This document shows, piece after piece, positions 17,321-28,936 of a stretch of 53,467 nucleotides of DNA. Position 1 is the first letter of the stretch, and each line of letters begins with the position of its first letter. A program made the position numbers and the translations under genes. The DNA lies in contig NZ_BDAY01000087.1 of NCBI RefSeq assembly GCF_001612685.1, positions 1-53,467 on the forward strand, given 5' to 3'. Source of the stretch: Nocardia altamirensis NBRC 108246. GTDB taxonomy: Bacteria; Actinomycetota; Actinomycetes; Mycobacteriales; Mycobacteriaceae. The notes beneath the pieces were generated by a model, which saw only the letters and a program-made list of their open reading frames with translations, searched no databases and had not been told where the DNA came from.

Positions 17321-18273
17321 GGCATCTGCTGACGGTGACCGATCTCGATCGGGCTACCGCGACGGAGCTTCTCGACGAGGCCGACCGGTTCGAGCAAGCA
17401 CTACTCGGCCGCGACGTGAAGAAGCTGCCGACCCTGCGCGGCCGCACCGTGATGACGGTGTTCTACGAGAACTCGACCCGCACCAGGGTGTCGTTCGAGG
17501 TCGCGGGCAAGTGGATGAGCGCGGACGTGATCAACGTCAGCGCAAGCAGCTCCTCGGTCTCCAAGGGTGAATCCCTGCGCGACACCGCGCTCACTCTGCA
17601 CGCCGCGGGCGCCGACGCACTGATCGTCCGGCATCCGGCTTCCGGTGCGGCACACCAGATTGCGCGCTGGATGGACGCCTGGGCCGTCTCCTCCGGTCGC
17701 GGCGGCCCTGCCATCATCAACGCGGGCGACGGCACGCACGAGCACCCCACTCAGGCACTGCTCGACGCATTGACCCTGCGTCAGCGCCTCGGCGACATCG
17801 AGGGCAAGCGGGTCGTCATCGTCGGCGACATCCTGCACAGCCGGGTCGCCCGCTCGAATGTCTTCCTGCTGGCCACTCTCGGCGCCGAGGTGGTGCTTGT
17901 CGCCCCACGCACGTTGCTGCCCGTCGGGGTGGAGAGCTGGCCTGCCCGCGTCTCGCACGCGCTGGACGCCGAATTGCCCGGCGCCGACGCGGTTCTCATG
18001 CTTCGCGTGCAGGCCGAGCGAATGAACGGCGGCTTCTTCCCTTCTGCCCGCGAATATTCGATCAACTATGGCTTGTCTGAGCGCAGGATGGCGCTGCTGG
18101 ACGAGCACGCGGTGGTTCTGCATCCGGGTCCGATGCTGCGCGGCATGGAAATCGCCTCCGCGGTAGCCGATTCCGGGCAGGCCGCGATCTTGCAACAGGT
18201 GACGAACGGAGTACACATGCGCATGGCCGTCCTGTTCCGGCTGCTGGTCGGTACCCAGGAGGCGGTGGCATGA
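17317..18273 (+). CDS. pyrB: Aspartate carbamoyltransferase catalytic chain
   Basis: A 318-residue enzyme that joins carbamoyl phosphate and aspartate, the committed step of UMP synthesis. The carbamoyl-phosphate site ENSTRTRVSFE lies near residues 50-60, SSVSKGESL supplies the loop Ser/Lys, and GDGTHEHPTQALLD (about 137-150) contributes further ligands. The length is normal for a class without a PyrI regulatory chain, and no pyrI is present. GTG start overlapping the pyrR stop by 4 nt; its own stop overlaps the pyrC ATG by 4 nt. Confidence 0.97.
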   Translation: MRHLLTVTDLDRATATELLDEADRFEQALLGRDVKKLPTLRGRTVMTVFYENSTRTRVSFEVAGKWMSADVINVSASSSSVSKGESLRDTALTLHAAGADALIVRHPASGAAHQIARWMDAWAVSSGRGGPAIINAGDGTHEHPTQALLDALTLRQRLGDIEGKRVVIVGDILHSRVARSNVFLLATLGAEVVLVAPRTLLPVGVESWPARVSHALDAELPGADAVLMLRVQAERMNGGFFPSAREYSINYGLSERRMALLDEHAVVLHPGPMLRGMEIASAVADSGQAAILQQVTNGVHMRMAVLFRLLVGTQEAVA

Positions 18274-19577
18274 CCGTGCTGATCAAGGGTGCTCGCGTCT
18301 ACGGCGAGGGTGATCCGGTCGATGTACTGATCGCCGACGGTGTAATCCGCGAGATCGGCACCGATCTCGCGGCCGCCGACGCGGACGTCATCGACGCCGC
18401 AGGCCAGATCCTGCTGCCCGGCTTCGTCGACTTGCACACGCACCTGCGCGAACCCGGCCGCGAGGACACCGAGACCATCGAATCCGGTTCCGCCGCAGCC
18501 GCACTGGGTGGGTACACGGCGGTCTTCGCGATGGCGAACACCAGCCCGGTCGCCGACTCGGTGGTCGTCACCGATCACGTGTGGCGCCGCGGCCAGGAGG
18601 TCGGCCTGGTCGACGTCTACCCGGTGGGTGCCGTCACCGTCGGTCTCGAAGGCAAGCAACTCGCCGAAATGGGCACCATGGCAGCGGGTGTCGGCGCGGT
18701 CCGGATGTTCTCCGACGACGGCCACTGCGTCTACGACCCGCTGCTCATGCGCCGCGCGCTGGAGTACGCGAACACCCTCGGCGTACTGATCGCGCAGCAC
18801 GCGGAGGAACCGCGACTCACCATCGGCGCTGTCGCACACGAGGGTCCGACCGCGGCGCGGCTCGGCCTGGCCGGGTGGCCGCGGGCCGCCGAGGAGTCCA
18901 TCGTCGCCCGCGACGCGCTGCTCGCCCGCGATGCCGGTGCGCGCGTGCACATTTGCCACGCCTCCACCTCCGGCACCGTCGAGCTGCTGAAATGGGCCAA
19001 GGCGCAGGGGATTTCGATCACCGCCGAGGTCACCCCGCACCACCTGCTGCTCGACGACTCGCGCTTGGAGACCTACGACGCGGTCAACAAGGTCAACCCG
19101 CCGCTGCGCGAGGCCTCCGACGCCGCCGCCCTGCGTCAGGCACTGGCCGACGGCATCATCGACTGCGTCGCCACCGACCACGCCCCGCACGCCGAGCAGG
19201 ACAAGTGCTGCGAGTTCGCCGCGGCGCGCCCCGGCATGCTCGGCCTGGAGACGGCGCTGTCGATCATCGTGCAGACCATGGTCGAACCGGGCCTGCTGGA
19301 TTGGCGCGGCGTCGCCGCGGTGATGAGCGAGCGCCCGGCCGCCATCGTCGGTCTCGACGAGCACGGCAGGCCGATCGAGGTCGGCGAGCCCGCGAACCTG
19401 ACGCTGGTCGACCCCGAAACCAGCTGGACGGTGCGGGCGAGCGAGCTCGCCAGCATCTCGAACAACACACCGTTCGAGGACATGACGTTCCCGGCCCGAG
19501 TGACGACGACGTTGCTGCGCGGCCGGGTAACCGCCCGCGAGGGCAAAGCAGTGCATCGTGGCGACGGAGGTCCGTAA
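18270..19577 (+). CDS. pyrC: Dihydroorotase
   Basis: A 435-residue class I dihydroorotase that cyclises N-carbamoyl-aspartate to dihydroorotate. Metal ligands are seen in DLHTHLREPG (about 54-63) and ATDHAPHAEQD (about 300-310), with the histidine of VHICHAS between them. The ATG overlaps the pyrB stop (ATGA). The stop is immediately followed by the GTG of the next gene with no gap, so expression is tightly coupled. Confidence 0.97.
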   Translation: MTVLIKGARVYGEGDPVDVLIADGVIREIGTDLAAADADVIDAAGQILLPGFVDLHTHLREPGREDTETIESGSAAAALGGYTAVFAMANTSPVADSVVVTDHVWRRGQEVGLVDVYPVGAVTVGLEGKQLAEMGTMAAGVGAVRMFSDDGHCVYDPLLMRRALEYANTLGVLIAQHAEEPRLTIGAVAHEGPTAARLGLAGWPRAAEESIVARDALLARDAGARVHICHASTSGTVELLKWAKAQGISITAEVTPHHLLLDDSRLETYDAVNKVNPPLREASDAAALRQALADGIIDCVATDHAPHAEQDKCCEFAAARPGMLGLETALSIIVQTMVEPGLLDWRGVAAVMSERPAAIVGLDEHGRPIEVGEPANLTLVDPETSWTVRASELASISNNTPFEDMTFPARVTTTLLRGRVTAREGKAVHRGDGGP

Positions 19578-20093
19578 GTGGAAAGAACGCTGTGGGTTAT
19601 CGGACTGCTCGCGCTGTTCGCCCTGTGCATCTGGCTGATGTACCGCGGCTGGCAGAACCGGGCGAAGCGACAGCAGGCCAGCATCGGTGAACTGCCCACC
19701 GTGCCTGCCGACCTCGGCGCCCAGGTGCTGGAGCCGACCACCGGCCTGTATCTCGGCAGCACCATGGCGCCGAGCTGGCAGGACCGAATCGCGGTCGGCG
19801 ACTTGGGTTTCCGGGCCAATGCGGAACTCACGCGATTCGAACGAGGAATTCTGCTCGAGCGTGACGGCGCGACGGTGATCTGGATTCCGCAGGAGTCCAT
19901 CACGGTGGTGCGCACCGAGCGCGGGCATGCGGGCAAAGTGATGACAGAAGATGGTGTGCTGGTAGTTCGCTGGAAGCTGCCCACCGGAACCGAGATCGAT
20001 ACCGGTTTCCGCGGCGACGACAAGACGGTGTACCCGGCTTGGACGCAGGGCCTGCACGCGGACCAGACGAAGACGACGGGAGACGACGAGTAA
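19578..20093 (+). CDS. Small membrane-anchored protein of the pyr operon
   Basis: A 171-residue protein with one N-terminal transmembrane helix (VIGLLALFALCIWLMYRGW), a short basic stretch and a soluble domain of about 120 residues resembling a PH-like fold (FERGILLERDGATVIWIPQE). It occupies the slot of the mycobacterial 'export or membrane protein' between pyrC and carA. Its function in pyrimidine synthesis is unknown. GTG start directly after the pyrC stop; TAATG overlap with carA. Confidence 0.85.
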   Translation: MERTLWVIGLLALFALCIWLMYRGWQNRAKRQQASIGELPTVPADLGAQVLEPTTGLYLGSTMAPSWQDRIAVGDLGFRANAELTRFERGILLERDGATVIWIPQESITVVRTERGHAGKVMTEDGVLVVRWKLPTGTEIDTGFRGDDKTVYPAWTQGLHADQTKTTGDDE

Positions 20094-21264
20094 TGACGGC
20101 AGTATCGCGAAGCGATTCCATGGGGGGTGGCGGTCGGGTGACGGGTGGGCCGACAGGACAAGAAGCCGCTTTGGTGCTGGAGGACGGCCGGGTATTCCGC
20201 GGCTCGGCCTACGGCGCCGTGGGCGAGACGCTCGGCGAGGCGGTGTTCTGCACCGCGATGACCGGGTATCAGGAGACCCTCACCGACCCCAGCTATCACC
20301 GCCAGATCGTGGTGGCCGCGGCCCCGCAGATCGGCAACACCGGCTGGAACGACGAGGACGACGAGTCCGGCAAGATCTGGGTCGCCGGCTATGTGGTGCG
20401 CGACCCCGCGCGCCGCGCCTCCAACTGGCGGGCCACCACCTCCCTGCCCGAGGCGATGCAGAGCCAGGACATCGTCGGCATCGCAGGCGTCGACACCCGC
20501 GCGCTGGTCCGCCACCTGCGCACCCGCGGTTCGATGAAGGCGGGCATCTTCTCCGGCGCCGCACTCGCGGACACCGACACGCTGCTCGCCCGCGTCACCG
20601 GCCAGCCGTCCATGCTCGGCGCCGACCTGGCCGAGGAGGTGAGCACCGACGCGATGTACACCATCGAGCCTGCCGGTGACCGCCGCTTCACCGTGGTCGC
20701 GGTCGACCTCGGCATCAAGACCAACACCCCGCGCATGTTCGCCGAACGCGGCATGCGGGTGCATGTGGTGCCGTCGAACGCGTCGCTCGAGCAGATCCTC
20801 GAGCTGAACCCGGACGGTGTGTTCCTGTCCAACGGACCAGGCGACCCGGCCACCCAGGACGGCGCGGTCGCGCTGACCAAGGGCGTGCTCGAGCGCGGAG
20901 TTCCGCTGTTCGGCATCTGCTTCGGCAACCAGATCCTCGGCCGCGCGCTCGGCCGCACGACCTACAAGATGAAGTTCGGCCACCGCGGCATCAACATACC
21001 GGTGGTCGAGCACGAGACCGGCCGGATCTCGATCACCGCGCAGAACCACGGCTTCGCGCTGGAAGGCGAGCAGGGCGAGCGGTTCGACACCCCCTTCGGC
21101 AAGGCCGAGGTGAGCCACGTGTGCGCGAACGACGGCACCGTCGAGGGCGTACGCCTGGTCGACGGCCGCGCGTTCTCCGTGCAGTACCACCCGGAGGCCG
21201 CCGCCGGACCTCACGACGCCGCTTATCTCTTCGACCGTTTCGCCGGTCTCATGGAAGGAGCCTG

Positions 21265-21265
<1 letters not shown>
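20093..21265 (+). CDS. carA: Carbamoyl-phosphate synthase small chain
   Basis: A 390-residue glutaminase subunit that supplies ammonia to CarB. The N-terminal CarA domain starts around LVLEDGRVFRGSAYG. The class I amidotransferase domain carries the nucleophile in LFGICFGNQILGRALG and the HPE of YHPEAAAGPHD. The first 25 residues are a glycine-rich tail of doubtful value, so ATG 20120 or GTG 20138 could be the true start; ATG 20093 is chosen because it overlaps the previous stop (TAATG). Confidence 0.95.
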
Positions 21266-24615
<3,350 letters not shown>

Positions 24616-24646
24616 CGACGGCAACGGCGCGAACGGAGCGGGCACG

Positions 24647-25471
24647 ATGAAGACCTTCGGCGCTCGATTGCAGCACGCCATGGCGCATTTCGGCCCCGTG
24701 TGCGTCGGCATCGACCCGCATCCGGCGCTGCTGGCGTCGTGGGGTCTCGCCGCGGACGCGGACGGGCTGGAGAAGTTCGCGGAGATCTGCGTCGAGGCGT
24801 TCGACGGCCGGGTCGCGATGGTGAAGCCGCAGGTCGCGTTCTTCGAGACCTACGGCTCGGCCGGAATCGCGGTGCTGGAGCGCACCATCGAGGTCTTGCG
24901 TGGTTCGGGCACGCTGGTGCTCGCCGATGCCAAGCGCGGCGATATCGGCTCGACCATGGACGCCTACGCCAGTGCGTGGCTGGCCGACGGGCCGCTCGGC
25001 TCGGACGCGCTGACCGCGTCGCCCTACCTCGGATTCGATTCGCTGGCACCGGCTTTGGACCTGGCCGCGGCGAACCGGCGCGGTGTGTTCGTGCTCGCTG
25101 CCACCTCGAATCCCGAAGGGGCGCAACTGCAACGGGTCATCACGGGTGACGGCCGCAGCATCGCCCAGACGATGGTCGACGCGGCTGCCGCGCGCAACGC
25201 AGGCACCGAGTTCGGCTCGATCGGCGTGGTGGTCGGCGCGACCCTGACCGAGGCGCCCGACCTGTCCGAGCTCAACGGACCGATCCTGATGCCGGGTGTC
25301 GGTGCGCAGGGCGGCGGCCCGGAAACCATCCGTGACCTGGTCCCCGCGGCGATGTTGGCGGCCGTTGTGCCGAATGTCTCGCGGGAGGTCCTTCGTGACG
25401 GACCCGACGTCACCGCGCTGCGCGCGCGAGTGAGCGCGCTGCAGGACGAGTTCGGCTTCCTGCAGCGATAA
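24647..25471 (+). CDS. pyrF: Orotidine 5'-phosphate decarboxylase (type 2)
   Basis: A 274-residue decarboxylase that converts OMP to UMP. VLADAKRGDIGSTMDAYA (about 89-106) carries the catalytic Lys-Asp pair; GVGAQGG and the early CVGIDPHPALL are typical of the longer subfamily 2. ATG 24647 has GGAG 8 nt upstream; a GTG at 24608 overlapping the carB end is an alternative. It is the last pyr gene, followed after 9 bp by a strong hairpin. pyrD and pyrE are not in the window. Confidence 0.95.
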   Translation: MKTFGARLQHAMAHFGPVCVGIDPHPALLASWGLAADADGLEKFAEICVEAFDGRVAMVKPQVAFFETYGSAGIAVLERTIEVLRGSGTLVLADAKRGDIGSTMDAYASAWLADGPLGSDALTASPYLGFDSLAPALDLAAANRRGVFVLAATSNPEGAQLQRVITGDGRSIAQTMVDAAAARNAGTEFGSIGVVVGATLTEAPDLSELNGPILMPGVGAQGGGPETIRDLVPAAMLAAVVPNVSREVLRDGPDVTALRARVSALQDEFGFLQR

Positions 25472-25480
25472 ATCGCGGTG

Positions 25481-25524
25481 AACCGGCCGGAGACCAGCGC
25501 ACACGCGCCGGTCTCCGGCCGGTT
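25481..25524 (+). terminator. Hairpin terminator after pyrF
   Basis: A perfect 15-bp inverted repeat, AACCGGCCGGAGACC (25481-25495) and GGTCTCCGGCCGGTT (25510-25524), with a 14-nt loop. It begins 9 bp after the pyrF stop and is followed by only a short T run, as is usual in actinobacteria. Confidence 0.88.
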
Positions 25525-26075
25525 TCGTCCCGCGTGCTGTCATGTGCACGCATGCATATGGCCCGTAGCGGGCCCTGTGCGCCCTGCTGCGCCCATTTCC
25601 CGCCCCGGTGGTGCACTCGTCGGCCGGTGGGGCCAGGATGCACGGAGAGGGGCAATCTCCTCGCCACCGAATCGGTATCGAATCGGCACCCAATGTGGCC
25701 CACGCCGACCGTTCGATGTGTCTGTGACGCACGACACGCGGAAGAACACCGCGACACGCGGGAAATTCCGAGAAAGTTCCTGGTCGGGCCGTCGCCGGTT
25801 TGCTGGCAACAGATGTCACGTCACCGCAACCCTCCCGCAAACCTGTGTCGTTACTGAAAACTCCCTGCTGAGGGGGCATTTCGCGATTTCGGCGGTACGA
25901 TCTGCGCAGCGACAGACGAGCGGTGCGGATAGTGCCGCTCTCGCGTCTACGGCATCCGGAATCATGCGCTGACCTGGGGGGTGGGTTCGCAATCGGTGGA
26001 CGTCGTGGGTACGGTCGCTGAGACTGCCGGGTTACCGGCAGGAGTTGATGCAATGAACGATGAGACGGAGGAACC
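25525..26075. other. Gene-free stretch between pyrF and mihF
   Basis: No gene can be supported: the ORFs here lack domains and have poor codon character. It presumably carries the mihF promoter. TACGAT at 25896-25901 is a possible -10, but no good -35 lies 16-18 bp upstream. Confidence 0.55.
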
Positions 26076-26396
26076 GTGGCCCTTCCCCAGCTGACTGACG
26101 AGCAGCGCGCCGCTGCTTTGGAGAAGGCGGCTGCCGCTCGCCGCGCTCGGGCGGAGCTCAAGGAGCGCCTGAAGCGAGGCGGCACCAACCTTAAGCAGGT
26201 CCTCACCGATGCCGAGTCCGATGAGATTCTCGGCAAGATGAAGGTGTCCGCGCTGCTGGAAGCCCTGCCGAAGGTGGGCAAGGTCAAGGCGGCGGAAATC
26301 ATGAGTGAACTGGAGATCGCCCCCACCCGGCGTCTGCGCGGACTCGGCGATCGGCAGCGCAAGGCGCTGCTCGCCCGGTTCGACTTCGACGCCTGA
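26076..26396 (+). CDS. mihF: Integration host factor, actinobacterial type
   Basis: A 106-residue basic DNA-binding protein. A charged helical N-terminus (EQRAAALEKAAAARRARAEL) is followed by an H2TH-like DNA-binding segment (ALLEALPKVGKVKAAEIMSE) and GLGDRQRKALL. It matches mIHF, the essential nucleoid factor between pyrF and gmk in mycobacteria, and is unrelated to the alpha/beta IHF of enterobacteria. The GTG start has CGGAGGA 4-5 nt upstream. The gmk gene follows after 8 bp. Confidence 0.95.
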   Translation: MALPQLTDEQRAAALEKAAAARRARAELKERLKRGGTNLKQVLTDAESDEILGKMKVSALLEALPKVGKVKAAEIMSELEIAPTRRLRGLGDRQRKALLARFDFDA

Positions 26397-26404
26397 TAAC
26401 GAGG

Positions 26405-26989
26405 GTGGTCGAACACACGCAGAAGGGTCGACTGGTTGTACTGGTCGGCCCCTCGGCCGTTGGCAAGTCCACCGTGGTCCGTTGCGTCCGCGAGCGACTG
26501 CCCCACCTGATCTTCAGTGTGTCGGCAACCACCCGGGCCCCGCGGCCCGGTGAGATCGATGGTGTCGATTATCGGTTCGTCTCCAGAGCCGAGTTCGACA
26601 GCATGATCGAAACGAACGAGCTGCTCGAATGGGCAGACATCCACGGTGGTTTGCAACGTTCGGGCACCCCGGCCGAGCCGGTACGGGCCGCCCTCGCGGC
26701 GGGCCTACCGGTGCTGGTCGAAGTAGACCTAGAAGGCGCACGGTCGGTGCGCAAGGCCATCCCCGAGGCGATCCTCGCCTTCCTCGCCCCGCCAAGCTGG
26801 GACGAATTGGTGTCCAGGCTGACCTCGCGCGGCACGGAATCGCCGGAAGTGATCGAGCGTAGGTTGGAAACCGCCAGGACCGAATTGGCGGCGTGTGACG
26901 AGTTCGACATCGTCATCGTGAACGACGAGGTGACCAGCGCCTGTGAGCAGTTGGTATCGTTGTTCGTTAGCACGAATTCCAGTTCGTGA
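26405..26989 (+). CDS. gmk: Guanylate kinase
   Basis: A 194-residue P-loop kinase that phosphorylates GMP to GDP. Walker A is GPSAVGKST (about 14-22), SVSATTRAPRPGEIDGVDY is the GMP-binding segment, and EWADIHGGLQ with VLVEVDLEGARSVRK follow. GTG start 8 bp after mihF, with no strong ribosome site of its own, consistent with coupling. The length is normal for the family. Confidence 0.95.
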   Translation: MVEHTQKGRLVVLVGPSAVGKSTVVRCVRERLPHLIFSVSATTRAPRPGEIDGVDYRFVSRAEFDSMIETNELLEWADIHGGLQRSGTPAEPVRAALAAGLPVLVEVDLEGARSVRKAIPEAILAFLAPPSWDELVSRLTSRGTESPEVIERRLETARTELAACDEFDIVIVNDEVTSACEQLVSLFVSTNSSS

Positions 26990-27080
26990 CCCCTGTCGGC
27001 TTTTTGTCGGCCACCCGCTGAGCCCAACCCGCCCGCCGGCTTCGTCGTCGGCCACTCATATACGCGCAGGAGCACACCTA

Positions 27081-27362
27081 GTGAGCAGTTCGGACATCAA
27101 GACCGTTCCCGCCTACGACACCCCGATCGGCCTGACCAACCCCCCGATCGATGAGCTGCTCGAGCGCACCTCGTCCAAGTACGCGCTGGTCATCTACGCA
27201 GCCAAGCGCGCGCGTCAGATCAACGACTACTACAACCAGCTCGGTGACGGCATCCTCGAGTACGTCGGCCCGCTGGTCGAGCCTGGCCTGCAGGAGAAGC
27301 CGCTGTCGGTCGCGATGCGCGAAATCCACTCCGACCTGCTCGAGCACTCCGAAGGCGAGTAA
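27081..27362 (+). CDS. rpoZ: RNA polymerase omega subunit
   Basis: A 93-residue omega subunit with the conserved IDELLERTSSKYALVIYAAK and RARQINDYYNQL helices, which help assemble the beta' subunit. It ends at EHSEGE. The GTG at 27081 follows CAGGAG at about 8 nt. It lies in the usual gmk-rpoZ-coaBC order. The sequence between it and coaBC is unusual (see the duplication at 27395-27524). Confidence 0.95.
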   Translation: MSSSDIKTVPAYDTPIGLTNPPIDELLERTSSKYALVIYAAKRARQINDYYNQLGDGILEYVGPLVEPGLQEKPLSVAMREIHSDLLEHSEGE

Positions 27363-27394
27363 GCGCCCCGGGTTCGCGCGATGCCGCAGCACCG

Positions 27395-27524
27395 AACTCC
27401 CCGTGTGGGCGGGGAAGATCCACAGCCGGAGGCCGTAGTGACCGCACGGATTGTCGTTGATGTCCCCGCGTACGCGGGGTTCAGCCACCGGAGGCGTAAG
27501 TGAGCACACGGATCGTCGTCGGCG
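27395..27524 (+). repeat. Tandem duplication of the coaBC ribosome-binding and start region, with GC hairpins
   Basis: Two units of about 65 bp, the second lacking 3 bp. Each has a GC hairpin (CTCCCCGTGTGGGCGGGG at 27397; the perfect palindrome CCCCGCGTACGCGGGG at 27464), then CCGGAGG (27426 and 27488), then a GTG start and near-identical codons (CACGGATTGTCGT; CACGGATCGTCGT). The second unit is the real coaBC start; the first is a diverged copy. The hairpins and flanks resemble type I-E CRISPR repeats, but there are only two and no cas genes. Confidence 0.8.
27438..27503 (+). CDS. Upstream ORF overlapping the coaBC start (duplicated start)
   Basis: A 21-codon reading frame, starting GTG at 27438 behind GGAGG (27428-27432). 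It begins VTARIVVDV, copying the coaBC N-terminus (VSTRIVVGV), then diverges and stops at TGA 27501-27503. That stop overlaps the coaBC GTG (27500-27502) by 4 nt in the GTGA arrangement that couples translation. It is seen directly in sequence; whether it is translated is inference. Confidence 0.45.
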   Translation: MTARIVVDVPAYAGFSHRRRK

Positions 27525-28723
27525 TCGGCGGCGGGATCGCCGCATACAAGGCCTGCTCGCTTGTCCGCCGGTTCACCGAGACCGGACACCAGGTGCGGGT
27601 GATCCCGACCGAGTCGGCGCTGCAGTTCGTCGGCAAGGCCACCTTCGAGGCGCTGTCCGGGAACCCGGTGCACACCGACGTGTTCACCGATGTGCCCCAG
27701 GTGCCCCATGTTCGGCTCGGCCAGGAAGCTGACCTCGTGGTCATCGCCCCGGCGACCGCCGATCTGATGGCGCGTGCGGCCCAGGGCCGCGCGGACGACC
27801 TGCTGACCGCCACGCTGCTGACCGCCCGATGTCCGATCCTGTTCGCCCCCGCGATGCACACCGAAATGTGGGAGCATCCGGCGACCGTCGCCAATGTCGC
27901 GACGCTGCGCGCCCACGGAGCGATCGTCATGGAGCCCGCGTCGGGCAGGCTCACCGGCACCGATACCGGCCCAGGCAGGCTGCCCGAACCCGAGGAGATC
28001 TTCGGACTCGCGACGCTGCTGCTCGAACGCGCCGACGCCATCCCGCGTGACCTGGAAGGCCGCCGGTTGGTCATCACCGCGGGCGGCACCAGGGAACCGC
28101 TGGATCCGGTGCGTTTCCTCGGCAACCGCAGTTCCGGGAAGCAGGGGTACGCCCTGGCCCGGGTCGCGGCCCAACGCGGCGCGCACGTCACGCTCATCGC
28201 GGGCAACACGATCGAGATGGCCGCGCCCGCTGCCGTCGATCTGGTGCACATCACCACCGCCGAGCAGCTCAAGACCGCGGTCGACAAGCACGCCGTCGGC
28301 GCGGACGCGGTGATCATGGCAGCGGCGGTCGCCGATTTCCGGCCGACCGACGTGGCCGCCGCCAAGATCAAGAAGGGCGCGGGTGAACCCGACGTCATCG
28401 CGCTGACCAAGACCACCGACATCCTGGCCGGTCTGGTGCAGGCACGCCGCGACGGACAGCTGAGCGGCACCGCGATCGTCGGATTCGCCGCCGAGACCGG
28501 CGACGAACACGGCGACGTGCTCACCTACGCGCGGGCCAAACTGGCCCGCAAGGGGTGTGACCTGCTCGTGGTCAACGCGGTCGGCGACGGCAAGGCGTTC
28601 GAGGTCGACACCAACGATGGCTGGCTGTTAGGTGCGGACGGCACCGAGCAGGCACTCGACCACGGGTCGAAGGCACTGCTCGCCAGTCGGGTACTCGACG
28701 CGCTCGGGCCGTTGTTGAACTGA
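27500..28723 (+). CDS. coaBC: Phosphopantothenoylcysteine decarboxylase / phosphopantothenate-cysteine ligase
   Basis: A 407-residue bifunctional CoA-synthesis enzyme. The N-terminal flavoprotein CoaC half begins with VVGVGGGIAAYKACSL and carries APAMHTEMWEHPAT (the PxMNxxMW motif, with His in place of Asn). The C-terminal CoaB half starts near residue 190 with ITAGGTREPLDPVRFLGN and has the AKIKKG lysine loop. It converts 4'-phosphopantothenate and cysteine to 4'-phosphopantetheine. The GTG start sits in the second copy of a duplicated start region, overlapping a short upstream ORF. Confidence 0.95.
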   Translation: MSTRIVVGVGGGIAAYKACSLVRRFTETGHQVRVIPTESALQFVGKATFEALSGNPVHTDVFTDVPQVPHVRLGQEADLVVIAPATADLMARAAQGRADDLLTATLLTARCPILFAPAMHTEMWEHPATVANVATLRAHGAIVMEPASGRLTGTDTGPGRLPEPEEIFGLATLLLERADAIPRDLEGRRLVITAGGTREPLDPVRFLGNRSSGKQGYALARVAAQRGAHVTLIAGNTIEMAAPAAVDLVHITTAEQLKTAVDKHAVGADAVIMAAAVADFRPTDVAAAKIKKGAGEPDVIALTKTTDILAGLVQARRDGQLSGTAIVGFAAETGDEHGDVLTYARAKLARKGCDLLVVNAVGDGKAFEVDTNDGWLLGADGTEQALDHGSKALLASRVLDALGPLLN

Positions 28724-28936
28724 AATCCATTGCAGTGCTGGGATAATTCCCAATGACCCCGTCGTCGATGCCGTGGTCCCCGATGCCATTCAGGGCGAGC
28801 TGTCTGAGATAGAGATCTCTCGGGGGCCAGCGTGTCGGCGACTTGCCATAGTCTGAGATGAAGGGTTGTGCGGTAGCAGCAGCACGTTACTGTCGCAATT
28901 CGACACGAACAACCCGTTGAGGGAGAGGGAAAAACT

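Noticed and set aside
25478..25972. 164-codon ORF between pyrF and mihF
   Set aside because: It begins just before the pyrF terminator stem and runs through it, has no recognised domain, and is Arg/Ser/Cys-rich like a shadow.
27395..27524. Genuine CRISPR array
   Set aside because: There are only two diverged repeats, the 'spacer' copies the adjacent gene start, and no cas gene lies in the window.
28724..28936. SAM riboswitch upstream of metK
   Set aside because: I could not find the conserved core of the SAM-I or SAM-IV types. A covariance-model search would be decisive.
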